From assembly GCF_036169555.1 (NCBI RefSeq), contig NZ_CP108032.1:2604001-2668000 (forward strand): 64,000 nucleotides of DNA, given 5' to 3'. Source of the stretch: Streptomyces sp. NBC_00306 (GTDB lineage: Bacteria > Actinomycetota > Actinomycetes > Streptomycetales > Streptomycetaceae). Of the stretch, positions 57,295 to 64,000 are shown in pieces (within the stretch, counting starts at the first letter, position 1; every line of letters begins with the position of its first letter). The notes beneath the pieces were generated by a model that was not told where the DNA came from, ran no database searches, and was given only the letters and a program-made list of their open reading frames with translations. Made by a program: the position numbers and the translations under genes.

Positions 57295-58371
57295 TCAGGG
57301 GCTCGGCAGGGCGCTCGGCGACAGGGAGCCGCACAGGGCCGCCGTGGTCTGGCCCGTCGCGTACGGGTCCGTGCCCGCCGGGGCGCCCGCGCCGGCCCGC
57401 TGTCCGGCGAGCAGCGGCCGCAGCGTGCCGGAGGCATCGTCCGAGCAGGCCTGCGGTCCCGCCTGGACGGAGCTGACCATCAGCTCCGTGCGGTGCTGAC
57501 GCAGGTCGTCACGGTCGAAGCGCAAGCGCAGCTCGCGGCGGACGGTGAACAGCGAGGCCTCGCCGGCCTTCGCGCCGTTCGCCACCGCCGGGCGCAGCGC
57601 GTAGGCGAAGGTGTGGTCCGACGTCACCTCCAGGGCGGCGGGTCCCACCTCGGCTATCCGCAGGGTGCCCCGGACCCGCACCTCGGGGTCGGCCAGGGCC
57701 ACCTTCGCCGGATCGAAGCGCACCAGCCAGCCGGTGGCGGCGTGGTGGCCGTCGGCGACCGGTGTGGACATGCTCCGGTCGAACTGCATCTGCTGGTCGG
57801 GGTCGAGCAGCAGCCGCACCGGCCGCACCGCGCCGCCCGTCAGGACGTCGGGATCCAGCGAGGACTGCACCAGGTAGTCCTTGGCGATGGTCAGTGCGGT
57901 CATGACCTGGCTCTCCGAGAAGTTTCTGGTGGGCCTGGCTCCCGGGAAGCTGATGCCGGACGCGCCGACGCGGAAGTGCGCTGCGGGGCTCCGGGCGAAG
58001 AGCTGCGCGGCGTCGCCCCCGGGGACGGGCCCCTGGGGCGCGAGCGGGATGACGGTGATGCGCAAGGGCTCGGCCTGCTTCGTCGCAGGCGTTTGGTACG
58101 GGTGCCGCACGCCCAGGTAGACGGCGGTGCCGAAGGCGATGGCGACCAGAAGGAGGAGGACCAGGAACTGCTTGGAGCCGCTCCTGCGGGACCAGCCGGG
58201 GAGGCTGCGCACAGCGCGTGCGTGATCGGCCATCCGCTCCTGCGCGGAGTACTCCTGAAGCCGCGCAGCTCGTACGAACGATTCGTCGAAGACGACGGAC
58301 CGGTACTCGTCCTCTCCACCGCCGGGGAGCCCCTCGGGTGTCCCCTCGGGCGGGTCTCCGCGACCAGCCAT
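57295..58371 (-). CDS. SCO2583-like membrane protein
   Basis: 358 aa. A cytoplasmic N-terminus with the motif RSVVFDESFVRAARLQEYSA and a basic stretch precedes one membrane helix (FLVLLLLVAIAFGTAVYLGV) and a large outside domain of about 270 residues with no family I recognise (SGISFPGARPTRNFSESQVMTAL, TGWLVRFDPAKVALADP). It adjoins the SCO2584-like gene, linked to spore-wall synthesis in S. coelicolor as I recall. TACCCT is exactly 6 nt before the ATG, predicting a leaderless message. Confidence 0.85.
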   Translation of the reverse strand: MAGRGDPPEGTPEGLPGGGEDEYRSVVFDESFVRAARLQEYSAQERMADHARAVRSLPGWSRRSGSKQFLVLLLLVAIAFGTAVYLGVRHPYQTPATKQAEPLRITVIPLAPQGPVPGGDAAQLFARSPAAHFRVGASGISFPGARPTRNFSESQVMTALTIAKDYLVQSSLDPDVLTGGAVRPVRLLLDPDQQMQFDRSMSTPVADGHHAATGWLVRFDPAKVALADPEVRVRGTLRIAEVGPAALEVTSDHTFAYALRPAVANGAKAGEASLFTVRRELRLRFDRDDLRQHRTELMVSSVQAGPQACSDDASGTLRPLLAGQRAGAGAPAGTDPYATGQTTAALCGSLSPSALPSP

Positions 58372-58481
58372 ACTTTCAGGGTAGGTCTGCCGGGCCGTCA
58401 GTAAACGCGCTGCCGCTCGACAAACTCTGACGAGTTCTCACTCAGCCGTTCAGGTGACCACCGCGGGTGATCAGCGGCTGG

Positions 58482-59084
58482 TCAGGGGGTGCGGGGATCG
58501 GCGGACACCGCGGGCGCCGAATACTCGGCGGAGGCGGAGGGGCCTCCGACGCGGTCGCCGACGGAGCCGTTCGACGGGGTCGCGTCGACGCCGGTCGTGG
58601 CGGGCGGGGGCACCTGGTCCTGGCGGTTGCCCGAGGCGCCCCGGTAGACGGCCGTGAAGGCGAGGGCGACCATCCCTATGCCCATCAGCAGCGCAAGGAG
58701 CCAGGCGACCGGACGGTGCCAGCGGGCGCTGCCCCGGTAGGGGCGCAGAGCCCCTCCGTGTCTGCCGTAGGGGCCGGCTTCCTCGTCGAAGTCCCGGGCG
58801 TCGCCGTCGTCGTAGCCGTACTCACGGCTGTAGGGGCTGTACCCGTCGTCGTAGAACTCCTCGTCGGGGTGGCCCATCCCCGATCCGGCGTGGGCCGCCT
58901 CTGCCTCGGCACGGGCCTGGGCGGCGGCGAGCAACCGCTCGACGGCGGTCGGTTCATGGATCTCGGCAGCCCTGACGAAGTCCTCGTCGAACACCACGGA
59001 GGCGAAGTCCTCGTCCGCGCCTCCGCGGTCGTCGTCGGGCTCCCAGCCGTCCGGGAACGGCCTGCCCCCCACGTCGTCCGGCAC
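58482..59084 (-). CDS. SCO2584-like spore-wall-associated membrane protein
   Basis: 200 aa. Acidic N-terminus with ASVVFDEDFVRAAEIHE, a Tyr/Asp/Gly-rich segment (FYDDGYSPYSREYGYDDGD), a membrane helix (VAWLLALLMGIGMVALAFTAVY) and a short Ser/Pro-rich outside tail. The S. coelicolor homologue was, as I recall, found with the MreB spore-wall complex. GTG start has TACTCT 6 nt upstream. It shares its N-terminal motif with the downstream SCO2583-like protein. Confidence 0.83.
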   Translation of the reverse strand: MPDDVGGRPFPDGWEPDDDRGGADEDFASVVFDEDFVRAAEIHEPTAVERLLAAAQARAEAEAAHAGSGMGHPDEEFYDDGYSPYSREYGYDDGDARDFDEEAGPYGRHGGALRPYRGSARWHRPVAWLLALLMGIGMVALAFTAVYRGASGNRQDQVPPPATTGVDATPSNGSVGDRVGGPSASAEYSAPAVSADPRTP

Positions 59085-59184
59085 GGAATCAGAGTAGACC
59101 TGGCCGGTCGGTTTGGGCAGTCGGAAAGGGAAGGTTCCCCGCGGCGTTGAGGCAGCGCACGGCCCGCGAGGGACGGCCCCCCGA

Positions 59185-60477
59185 CTACCGTGTGTGACCG
59201 TCTCCGGTGACGATGTACTTGGTCGAGGTCAGCTCCGGAAGCCCCATCGGGCCGCGGGCGTGCAGCTTCTGGGTGGAGATGCCGATCTCGGCGCCGAAGC
59301 CGAACTGGCCACCGTCCGTGAACCGGGTGGACGCGTTCACGGCGACCGTGGTCGAGTCGACCAACTGGGTGAAGCGGCGCGCGGCCGCCTGCGAGGTGGT
59401 CACGATCGCCTCGGTGTGCCCGGAGGACCACAGCCGGATGTGCCCCACGGCCGCGTCCAGGGAGTCGACGACCGCCGCCGCGATGTCGTACGACAGGTAC
59501 TCGGTCTCCCAGTCCTCCGTCGTCGCGGGCACGACCTTGGCCTTGGTGACGTCGGCGTACTCCAGCACCCGGTCGTCTCCGTGCACGGTCACCCCCGCGT
59601 CGGCCAGCGCGTCCAGCGCGCGGGGCAGGAAGGCCTCCGCGATGTCCTGGTGGACGAGGAGGGTCTCGGCGGCGTTGCAGACGCTCGGCCGCTGCGCCTT
59701 GGAGTTGATGAGGATGTCGACGGCCATGTCGAGGTCGGTCTCGGCGTCCACGTACACATGGCAGTTGCCGGTTCCGGTCTCGATGACGGGGACCGTGGAC
59801 TCCTCGACGACGGTACGGATCAGACCGGCGCCCCCGCGCGGGATCAGCACGTCCACCAGACCGCGGGCCCGCATCAACTCCGTGACGGAGTCGCGTGATT
59901 CGCCGGGCACGAGCTGCACCGCGTCGGCGGGCAGCCCCGAGCCGCCGACCGCGTCGCGCAGGACGCGCACCAGCGCGGTGTTGGAGGAAATGGCCGAGGA
60001 CGAGCCCCGCAGCAGGACGGCGTTGCCGGACTTGAGGCACAGGGCTGCGGCGTCCACGGTGACGTTCGGCCTGGCCTCGTAGATGATCCCGACGACCCCC
60101 AGGGGGACGCGGACCTGACGCAGATCAATGCCGTTCGGCAGGGTCGAGCCGCGGACCACCTCGCCGACGGGGTCGGGCAGCGCCGCGACATCGCGTACGT
60201 CGGCGGCGATCGCGCGCACCCGCTCGGGTGTGAGGGTGAGCCGGTCGATGACCGACTCGGCGGTGCCGGCCTCGCGGGCACGGGCGACGTCCTCCGCGTT
60301 GGCCTCGACGATCTCGGCCGTCCTCACCTCGAGGGCGTCGGCGATCGCCAGCAGCGCGTCGTCCTTCGCCGAACGCGGCAGCGGGGCGAGGTCGGCGGCG
60401 GCGCCGCGTGCGCGGTAGGCGGCCTTGGCGACCGGGGAGAGGTTGTCGAACGGCGAGAGCGGCGAGGACGTCGTCAT
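59185..60477 (-). CDS. proA: glutamate-5-semialdehyde dehydrogenase (gamma-glutamyl phosphate reductase)
   Basis: 430 aa from ATG 60477. Aldehyde-dehydrogenase fold with [28 protein letters not shown], the catalytic cysteine in [12 protein letters not shown], and the ProA C-terminus [21 protein letters not shown]. It reduces glutamyl-5-phosphate in proline synthesis. TACCCT lies exactly 6 nt before the ATG, so the mRNA is probably leaderless. proB lies 1 kb upstream on the same strand, separated by an unrelated gene. Confidence 0.97.
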   Translation of the reverse strand: MTTSSPLSPFDNLSPVAKAAYRARGAAADLAPLPRSAKDDALLAIADALEVRTAEIVEANAEDVARAREAGTAESVIDRLTLTPERVRAIAADVRDVAALPDPVGEVVRGSTLPNGIDLRQVRVPLGVVGIIYEARPNVTVDAAALCLKSGNAVLLRGSSSAISSNTALVRVLRDAVGGSGLPADAVQLVPGESRDSVTELMRARGLVDVLIPRGGAGLIRTVVEESTVPVIETGTGNCHVYVDAETDLDMAVDILINSKAQRPSVCNAAETLLVHQDIAEAFLPRALDALADAGVTVHGDDRVLEYADVTKAKVVPATTEDWETEYLSYDIAAAVVDSLDAAVGHIRLWSSGHTEAIVTTSQAAARRFTQLVDSTTVAVNASTRFTDGGQFGFGAEIGISTQKLHARGPMGLPELTSTKYIVTGDGHTR

Positions 60478-60852
60478 ACCCGCAGGGTAGTGCGCCCGCC
60501 GTCGCCGTCCGGCACGTATTCCGCACTGCGAGACAGAACGCCCGAAACCCCGTACGGCCCGGCACCGAGCGACGGCCCGACACGGAGCGCGGCCACGGGG
60601 CCTGCCGTACCCGGGGCCCGCCGGGCCGCAGCAGCAAGCCGGGCCCGGAACCGGCCGTACCTCGCAGGGGGCCGCCTCGCAGGATGCCGGGCCCTGGATC
60701 CCGGCACGCACCGTCGCGCGGCCGGGCGGGCACCGCAGCACGCACCGTCGCGCGGCCGGGCAGGCACCGCAGCCCCGTACGCACCGCAGCCCCGCGGCCC
60801 CGCATGCCCCGAACCGTCGTACTCCGCCCTGACCGGCACGGCCCGGAAAGGC
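60478..60852. repeat. intergenic region with a 34-bp tandem duplication
   Basis: The 375-bp gap between proA and the next gene holds a head-to-tail duplication at 60704-60737 and 60738-60771 (starts GCACGCACCGTCGCG), differing at one base, followed by shorter ACCGCAGCCCCG repeats. The proA -10 box is at 60484-60489. No gene seen. Confidence 0.75.
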
Positions 60853-61317
60853 TCAGAAGGGATGGACCCCCACCGGGGCCGCCGGTGGCGGGCCGTAGCC
60901 CTCGGCGATCCGCTGGTGGTAGGTCTGGCGGTCGATGACCTCCAGGCCGACGATCTCCCACGGTGGCAGCCTGGCGCTCGACCGGTGCTCGCCCCACAGC
61001 CGCAGCGCCACCGCGGCGGCGTCGTGCAGGTCCCGCGCCTCCTCCCAGTAGCGGATCTCGGCGTGGTCGTTGGCATAGCGGCTGGTCAGCAGGAACGGAT
61101 GGTCGTGCGCGAGCTGCTCGAGACCGCGTCTGACCTCCTTCAGCGGGGCTTCCGCACCGGAGACGCTGAGGGTGATGTGCCACAGCTTCGACTGCTCGCG
61201 GTCCTCGACACGGGAGTCCGACTCCGCCTGCGGGCCTGCGGACAGCTCCGCCGTCTCCTCGGCGTCGTCGAAGTCGGCGCCCGCCTCGACGCTGGTCAGG
61301 GTCCGTTCCTCGCCCAC
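60853..61317 (-). CDS. conserved hypothetical protein between proA and proB
   Basis: About 154 aa from GTG 61317 (AGGG just upstream); the frame is open to 61440. After an acidic low-complexity lead (EAGADFDDAEETAELSAG) comes a compact domain: LWHITLSVSGAEAPLKEVRRGLEQL, HPFLLTSRYANDHAEIRYWEEA, AVALRLWGEHRSSARLPPWEIVGLEVIDR. The pattern looks like a small alpha/beta domain; no function known. It is co-oriented with proB and proA. Confidence 0.78.
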   Translation of the reverse strand: MGEERTLTSVEAGADFDDAEETAELSAGPQAESDSRVEDREQSKLWHITLSVSGAEAPLKEVRRGLEQLAHDHPFLLTSRYANDHAEIRYWEEARDLHDAAAVALRLWGEHRSSARLPPWEIVGLEVIDRQTYHQRIAEGYGPPPAAPVGVHPF

Positions 61318-61515
61318 AGCCCTACGGGCATGGGGGACGCCCCCGGCCCCTCGGGGCACATCCCCTGGGCGCGCTCGTCTCACCGGCGGCCTCCTGTTGC
61401 CTGTGTCGTCCTGCGGTACCCCGCCATTCCCCCGCAACAAAGTTGACCAGTCCTGGGCGGAACGTGGGGCGCTTTTGGTGAAGGTCTCTGCCGGATGGCT
61501 GGACTTTCAGCCGTT

Positions 61516-62643
61516 TCAGGGGTGCAGCACGACCAGATCGTCCCTGTGTACGACTTCTCTCTCGTATGCCGGGCCGAGCTCTTTGGCGAGTTCGCGGGTG
61601 GACCGGCCGAGGAGCTGGGGGATCTCCTTGGCGTCGAAGTTGACCAGTCCGCGGGCCACGGCACGGCCGTCGCCGTCCCGCAGTTCGACCGGGTCCCCGG
61701 CGCTGAACTCGCCCTCGACCGCGGCGATTCCGGCCGGCAGGAGGGACTTCCTGCCGTGCACGACGGCCGTGACCGCGCCGTCATCCAGGATCAGGGCGCC
61801 CTGCGGGGTGGAGGCGTGGGCGAGCCAGAGCAGCCGGTCGGCCGAGCGTCGCCCGGTGCTGTGGAAGTACGTCCCGGTGCCGCGGCCCGCGAGGGCGTCC
61901 GCGGCCCGGACGGCGGATGTGAGGACGACGGGGACGCCCGCCGCGGCGGCGATCCTCGCCGCCTCGACCTTGGTGACCATGCCGCCGGTGCCCACCCCGG
62001 CCTTGCCGGCCGAGCCGATCTGGACGTGCTCGATGTCGGCGGGGCCGTGCACCTCGTCGATGCGCGCGGTGCCGGGCCGGGAGGGGTCTCCGTCGTAGAG
62101 ACCGTCGACGTCCGACAGGAGCACGAGCAGGTCGGCCCGGACGAGATGGGCGACGAGGGCGGCGAGGCGGTCGTTGTCGCCGAAGCGGATCTCATCGGTG
62201 GCGACGGTGTCGTTCTCGTTGACCACCGGGACGGCGCCCATGGCAAGGAGCTGGTCCAGGGTGCGGTAGGCGTTGCGGTAGTGGGCGCGCCGGCTGGTGT
62301 CGTCGCTGGTGAGCAGCACCTGCCCGACACGTACGCCGTAGCGCGCGAACGAGGCCGTGTAGCGGGCGACCAGCAGTCCCTGACCGACGCTGGCGGCCGC
62401 CTGCTGGCGCGCCAGGTCCTTGGGCCGGCGGGCGAGACCCAGGGGCGCGAGGCCGGCGGCGATGGCACCGGAGGAGACCAGCACGATCTCCTTCTCGCCG
62501 GCGCCGCGGACCGTGGCGAGCACGTCGACGAGCGCGTCGACACGGTCGGCGTCCAGTCCGCCGGACGCGGTGGTCAGCGAGGACGAACCGACCTTGACGA
62601 CGATTCTGCGGGCCTGCGTTACCTGTTGTCTTGCCACTGTCAC
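61516..62643 (-). CDS. proB: glutamate 5-kinase
   Basis: 375 aa: amino-acid kinase domain (RIVVKVGSSSLT, LVSSGAIAAGL, NENDTVATDEIRFGDNDRL, TGGMVTKVEAA) plus C-terminal PUA domain (GEFSAGDPVELRDGDGRAVARGLVNF). It phosphorylates glutamate in the first step of proline synthesis and is normally feedback-inhibited by proline. GTG 62643 has TAGATT exactly 6 nt upstream, arguing for leaderless initiation and fixing the start. obg often lies upstream of proB in actinobacteria; here the TagB-like gene intervenes. Confidence 0.97.
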   Translation of the reverse strand: MTVARQQVTQARRIVVKVGSSSLTTASGGLDADRVDALVDVLATVRGAGEKEIVLVSSGAIAAGLAPLGLARRPKDLARQQAAASVGQGLLVARYTASFARYGVRVGQVLLTSDDTSRRAHYRNAYRTLDQLLAMGAVPVVNENDTVATDEIRFGDNDRLAALVAHLVRADLLVLLSDVDGLYDGDPSRPGTARIDEVHGPADIEHVQIGSAGKAGVGTGGMVTKVEAARIAAAAGVPVVLTSAVRAADALAGRGTGTYFHSTGRRSADRLLWLAHASTPQGALILDDGAVTAVVHGRKSLLPAGIAAVEGEFSAGDPVELRDGDGRAVARGLVNFDAKEIPQLLGRSTRELAKELGPAYEREVVHRDDLVVLHP

Positions 62644-62733
62644 ACGCCGAATCTATGTCAGGCCGTGCGGCGGGTGCCTGTCCATTTCACCCGCTGGACA
62701 GGCGCCGGGACCGCCGGTGGGCCGGTGAACGCG

Positions 62734-62768
62734 CGGAGCCCGTACGGCGTGGTGCCGTACGGGCTCCG
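62734..62768 (-). terminator. terminator after the TagB-like gene
   Basis: A perfect 15-bp stem (CGGAGCCCGTACGGC and complement) with a 5-nt GTGGT loop lies 20 nt after the stop, ahead of the proB promoter. Confidence 0.8.
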
Positions 62769-62788
62769 TGGACGGATCGTGCGTGGCG

Positions 62789-64000
62789 TCAGCGCGCCAC
62801 GGACGCCTCGGACGCCTCGGTGTCGACGGACTCGCTGTCGGAGTCCGACTCACGGTCGAGTTCGCCCAGCAGCTGCCCCCCGATGCGCTGCTCGACCCCG
62901 AGGTTGCGCGCCTCCGCGCCTGCCTGGAGCGTGCGCAGCGCGGAGTTGAACCGCTGCATGGAGGTGGGGTGGTCGGGGCCGAGGAGGTACTCCTTCAGCT
63001 CCTGACGGGCACCCGCCAGCAGGTCGAACTCGGGGGACGTGACGGCGTCCAGGAGTTCGTTGAGCTCCTCCGCGCTGTTGGAGAGGATCACGGCGGCCCG
63101 GGCGGCGGTGTTCTGCCGCTTGAACTCGTCGATGCCCAGCGCGGCGGAGTCGGTGACGGCGTACGGCTTGCCGCTCGCCATGAAGTCCGAGACCACGCTG
63201 GAGATGTCGGAGACCATCGCGTCGGCCTCGTTGAAGCAGTCGTACAGCTTCGGCTCGGAGCCGGTGACGACCCGGTGCTCCCACCAGCCGAACGAGCGCC
63301 AGTAGGCGTCGTTCCACTCGGCGCGCAGCCGCTTGATCTCTTCGAGGCGTACGGGGTCGGCGAGCGAGACCCGGGACACCTCCGACTCGTCCCCGCCGGC
63401 CCGGCCGGGCTTGGCGAGGCTGTTCAACTCGGCGGCGACGCGGGTCAGCTCGGCCTGGGCCGCGGCGTGCTCCGACGCAGCGGCGGCGCCCTGTGCCGTC
63501 CAGCGGGGGTCGGTGGCGCGCTCGACGGCGGCGGCCCGCACCATCGCGGTGATCCGCTCGTGGACGGCCCTGGCCTTCTTGTTGCGGATGCCGGTGAAGG
63601 GGTGCGGCTTGTAGACGACGCGTACCGGCTTCTCGGCCTCCAGCAGGCGGCGGACGATGTTCTCGCCGGCGAGCAGCAGGGAGGTGTTGCCGGGGTTGTC
63701 GTCCCAGCCCTCCCAGGTCGGGGCGTACAGAACGGTCGGGATGGGGTTCCTGGCCGCGCCGGTCCAGCTCTGGATGGGGGCCAGCTGCGGGCGCCCGACC
63801 TCGACGATGTCCTCGTCACGCACCCCGACGTCGGCGAGTGCGTAGCGGTCGCGGCCCGCGCGGCCGGCCGTCCAGACCTCGTCGTACACCTTGCTGAACG
63901 GGTTGACGCTGGCCAGCTTGTCGCTGTCGCCGTGCCCGATGAAGACGTGCTTCATGGTGGGGACGCGCAGCAGGTGGATGTTCTTGCCGACGTTGGCCGG
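62789..64000 (-). CDS. CDP-glycerol glycerophosphotransferase-like (TagB/TagF family), partial at right edge
   Basis: The frame continues through the right edge (upstream residues read PANVGKNIHLLRVPT before MKHVFIGHGDSDK), so the N-terminal part is outside the window. Visible motifs are KHVFIGHGDSDKLASVNPFSK, LYAPTWEGWDDNPGN, VVYKPHPFTG and AMVSDISSVVSDFMASGKPY, the GT-B glycerophosphotransferase signature. The C-terminus ends in an acidic SDSDSESVDTEAS tail. It would polymerise or prime teichoic-acid-like wall glycopolymers, matching the LCP and spore-wall genes nearby. Confidence 0.88.
   Translation of the reverse strand, partial: PANVGKNIHLLRVPTMKHVFIGHGDSDKLASVNPFSKVYDEVWTAGRAGRDRYALADVGVRDEDIVEVGRPQLAPIQSWTGAARNPIPTVLYAPTWEGWDDNPGNTSLLLAGENIVRRLLEAEKPVRVVYKPHPFTGIRNKKARAVHERITAMVRAAAVERATDPRWTAQGAAAASEHAAAQAELTRVAAELNSLAKPGRAGGDESEVSRVSLADPVRLEEIKRLRAEWNDAYWRSFGWWEHRVVTGSEPKLYDCFNEADAMVSDISSVVSDFMASGKPYAVTDSAALGIDEFKRQNTAARAAVILSNSAEELNELLDAVTSPEFDLLAGARQELKEYLLGPDHPTSMQRFNSALRTLQAGAEARNLGVEQRIGGQLLGELDRESDSDSESVDTEASEASVAR

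Overview
This window is a chromosomal core segment of a Streptomyces (or close relative). GC content is very high, GTG starts are common, and the order phoH-ybeY-CBS protein, hrcA-dnaJ, lepA/rpsT, holA-comEC-comEA, leuS, rsfS-LCP-nadD and proA/proB is the one I remember from the S. coelicolor SCO2532-SCO2590 region. I see no rRNA, CRISPR array, prophage or intact insertion sequence. The only RNA genes recognised with confidence are two identical tRNA-Ala(GGC) genes.

Layout. 1-2.7 kb: RNA metabolism and envelope operon phoH-ybeY-CBS protein (cut by the left edge). 2.8-7.3 kb: a PfkB sugar kinase and a D-glucarate catabolic pair (gudD, kdgD) with a divergent IclR regulator. 7.3-14.7 kb: adenine/adenosine deaminase, RNase Z, HIT protein, a phosphotransferase, a tricorn-type S41 protease and a lipoprotein. 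14.8-19 kb: rsmE, a nitronate monooxygenase, and dnaJ-hrcA behind a CIRCE operator. 19-21.8 kb: an MBL hydrolase, DUF3097 and hemW. 21.9-28.8 kb: a signalling block with a SpoIIE-type phosphatase and a giant soluble HAMP-repeat hybrid kinase with its response regulator. 28.9-35.3 kb: fadD, lepA, rpsT and holA, with a 700-bp structured gene desert after rpsT. 35.3-42.3 kb: arylamine N-acetyltransferase, comEC, comEA, degV and a membrane protein. 42.4-45.5 kb: leuS behind a leucine-codon leader peptide and an intrinsic terminator. 45.8-49 kb: a membrane cytochrome-like protein coupled to a NuoF-like flavoprotein/ferredoxin fusion. 49-51.4 kb: two tRNA-Ala genes around a GT87 mannosyltransferase and two tiny zinc-ribbon genes. 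51.5-64 kb: phosphatase, rsfS, LCP protein, nadD, small membrane proteins, an M48 protease, two related membrane proteins of the spore-wall region, proA, proB and a CDP-glycerol-type glycerophosphotransferase running off the right edge.

How the parts fit. Most genes are housekeeping: translation, tRNA charging, proline synthesis, NAD synthesis and protein folding. Envelope and sporulation functions are interleaved with them (LCP protein, SCO2583/SCO2584-like proteins, TagB-like transferase, M48 protease). Regulation is legible in several places: a sigma-70-like promoter plus inverted repeat for the glucarate genes, a CIRCE site before hrcA, a leader-peptide attenuator before leuS, many strong terminators, and ten starts with a TANNNT box exactly 6-7 nt upstream, which predicts leaderless mRNAs.

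Most worth following up: the leuS leader (MRAVRLLLSRPR) with alternative hairpins; a phosphatase gene whose only usable start is a CTG overlapping the rsfS stop; comEC lacking any stop codon before it runs through the neighbouring NAT gene; the structured island after rpsT; the uncharacterised cytochrome/NuoF-like redox pair; and the N-terminal motif shared by the two spore-wall-region membrane proteins.
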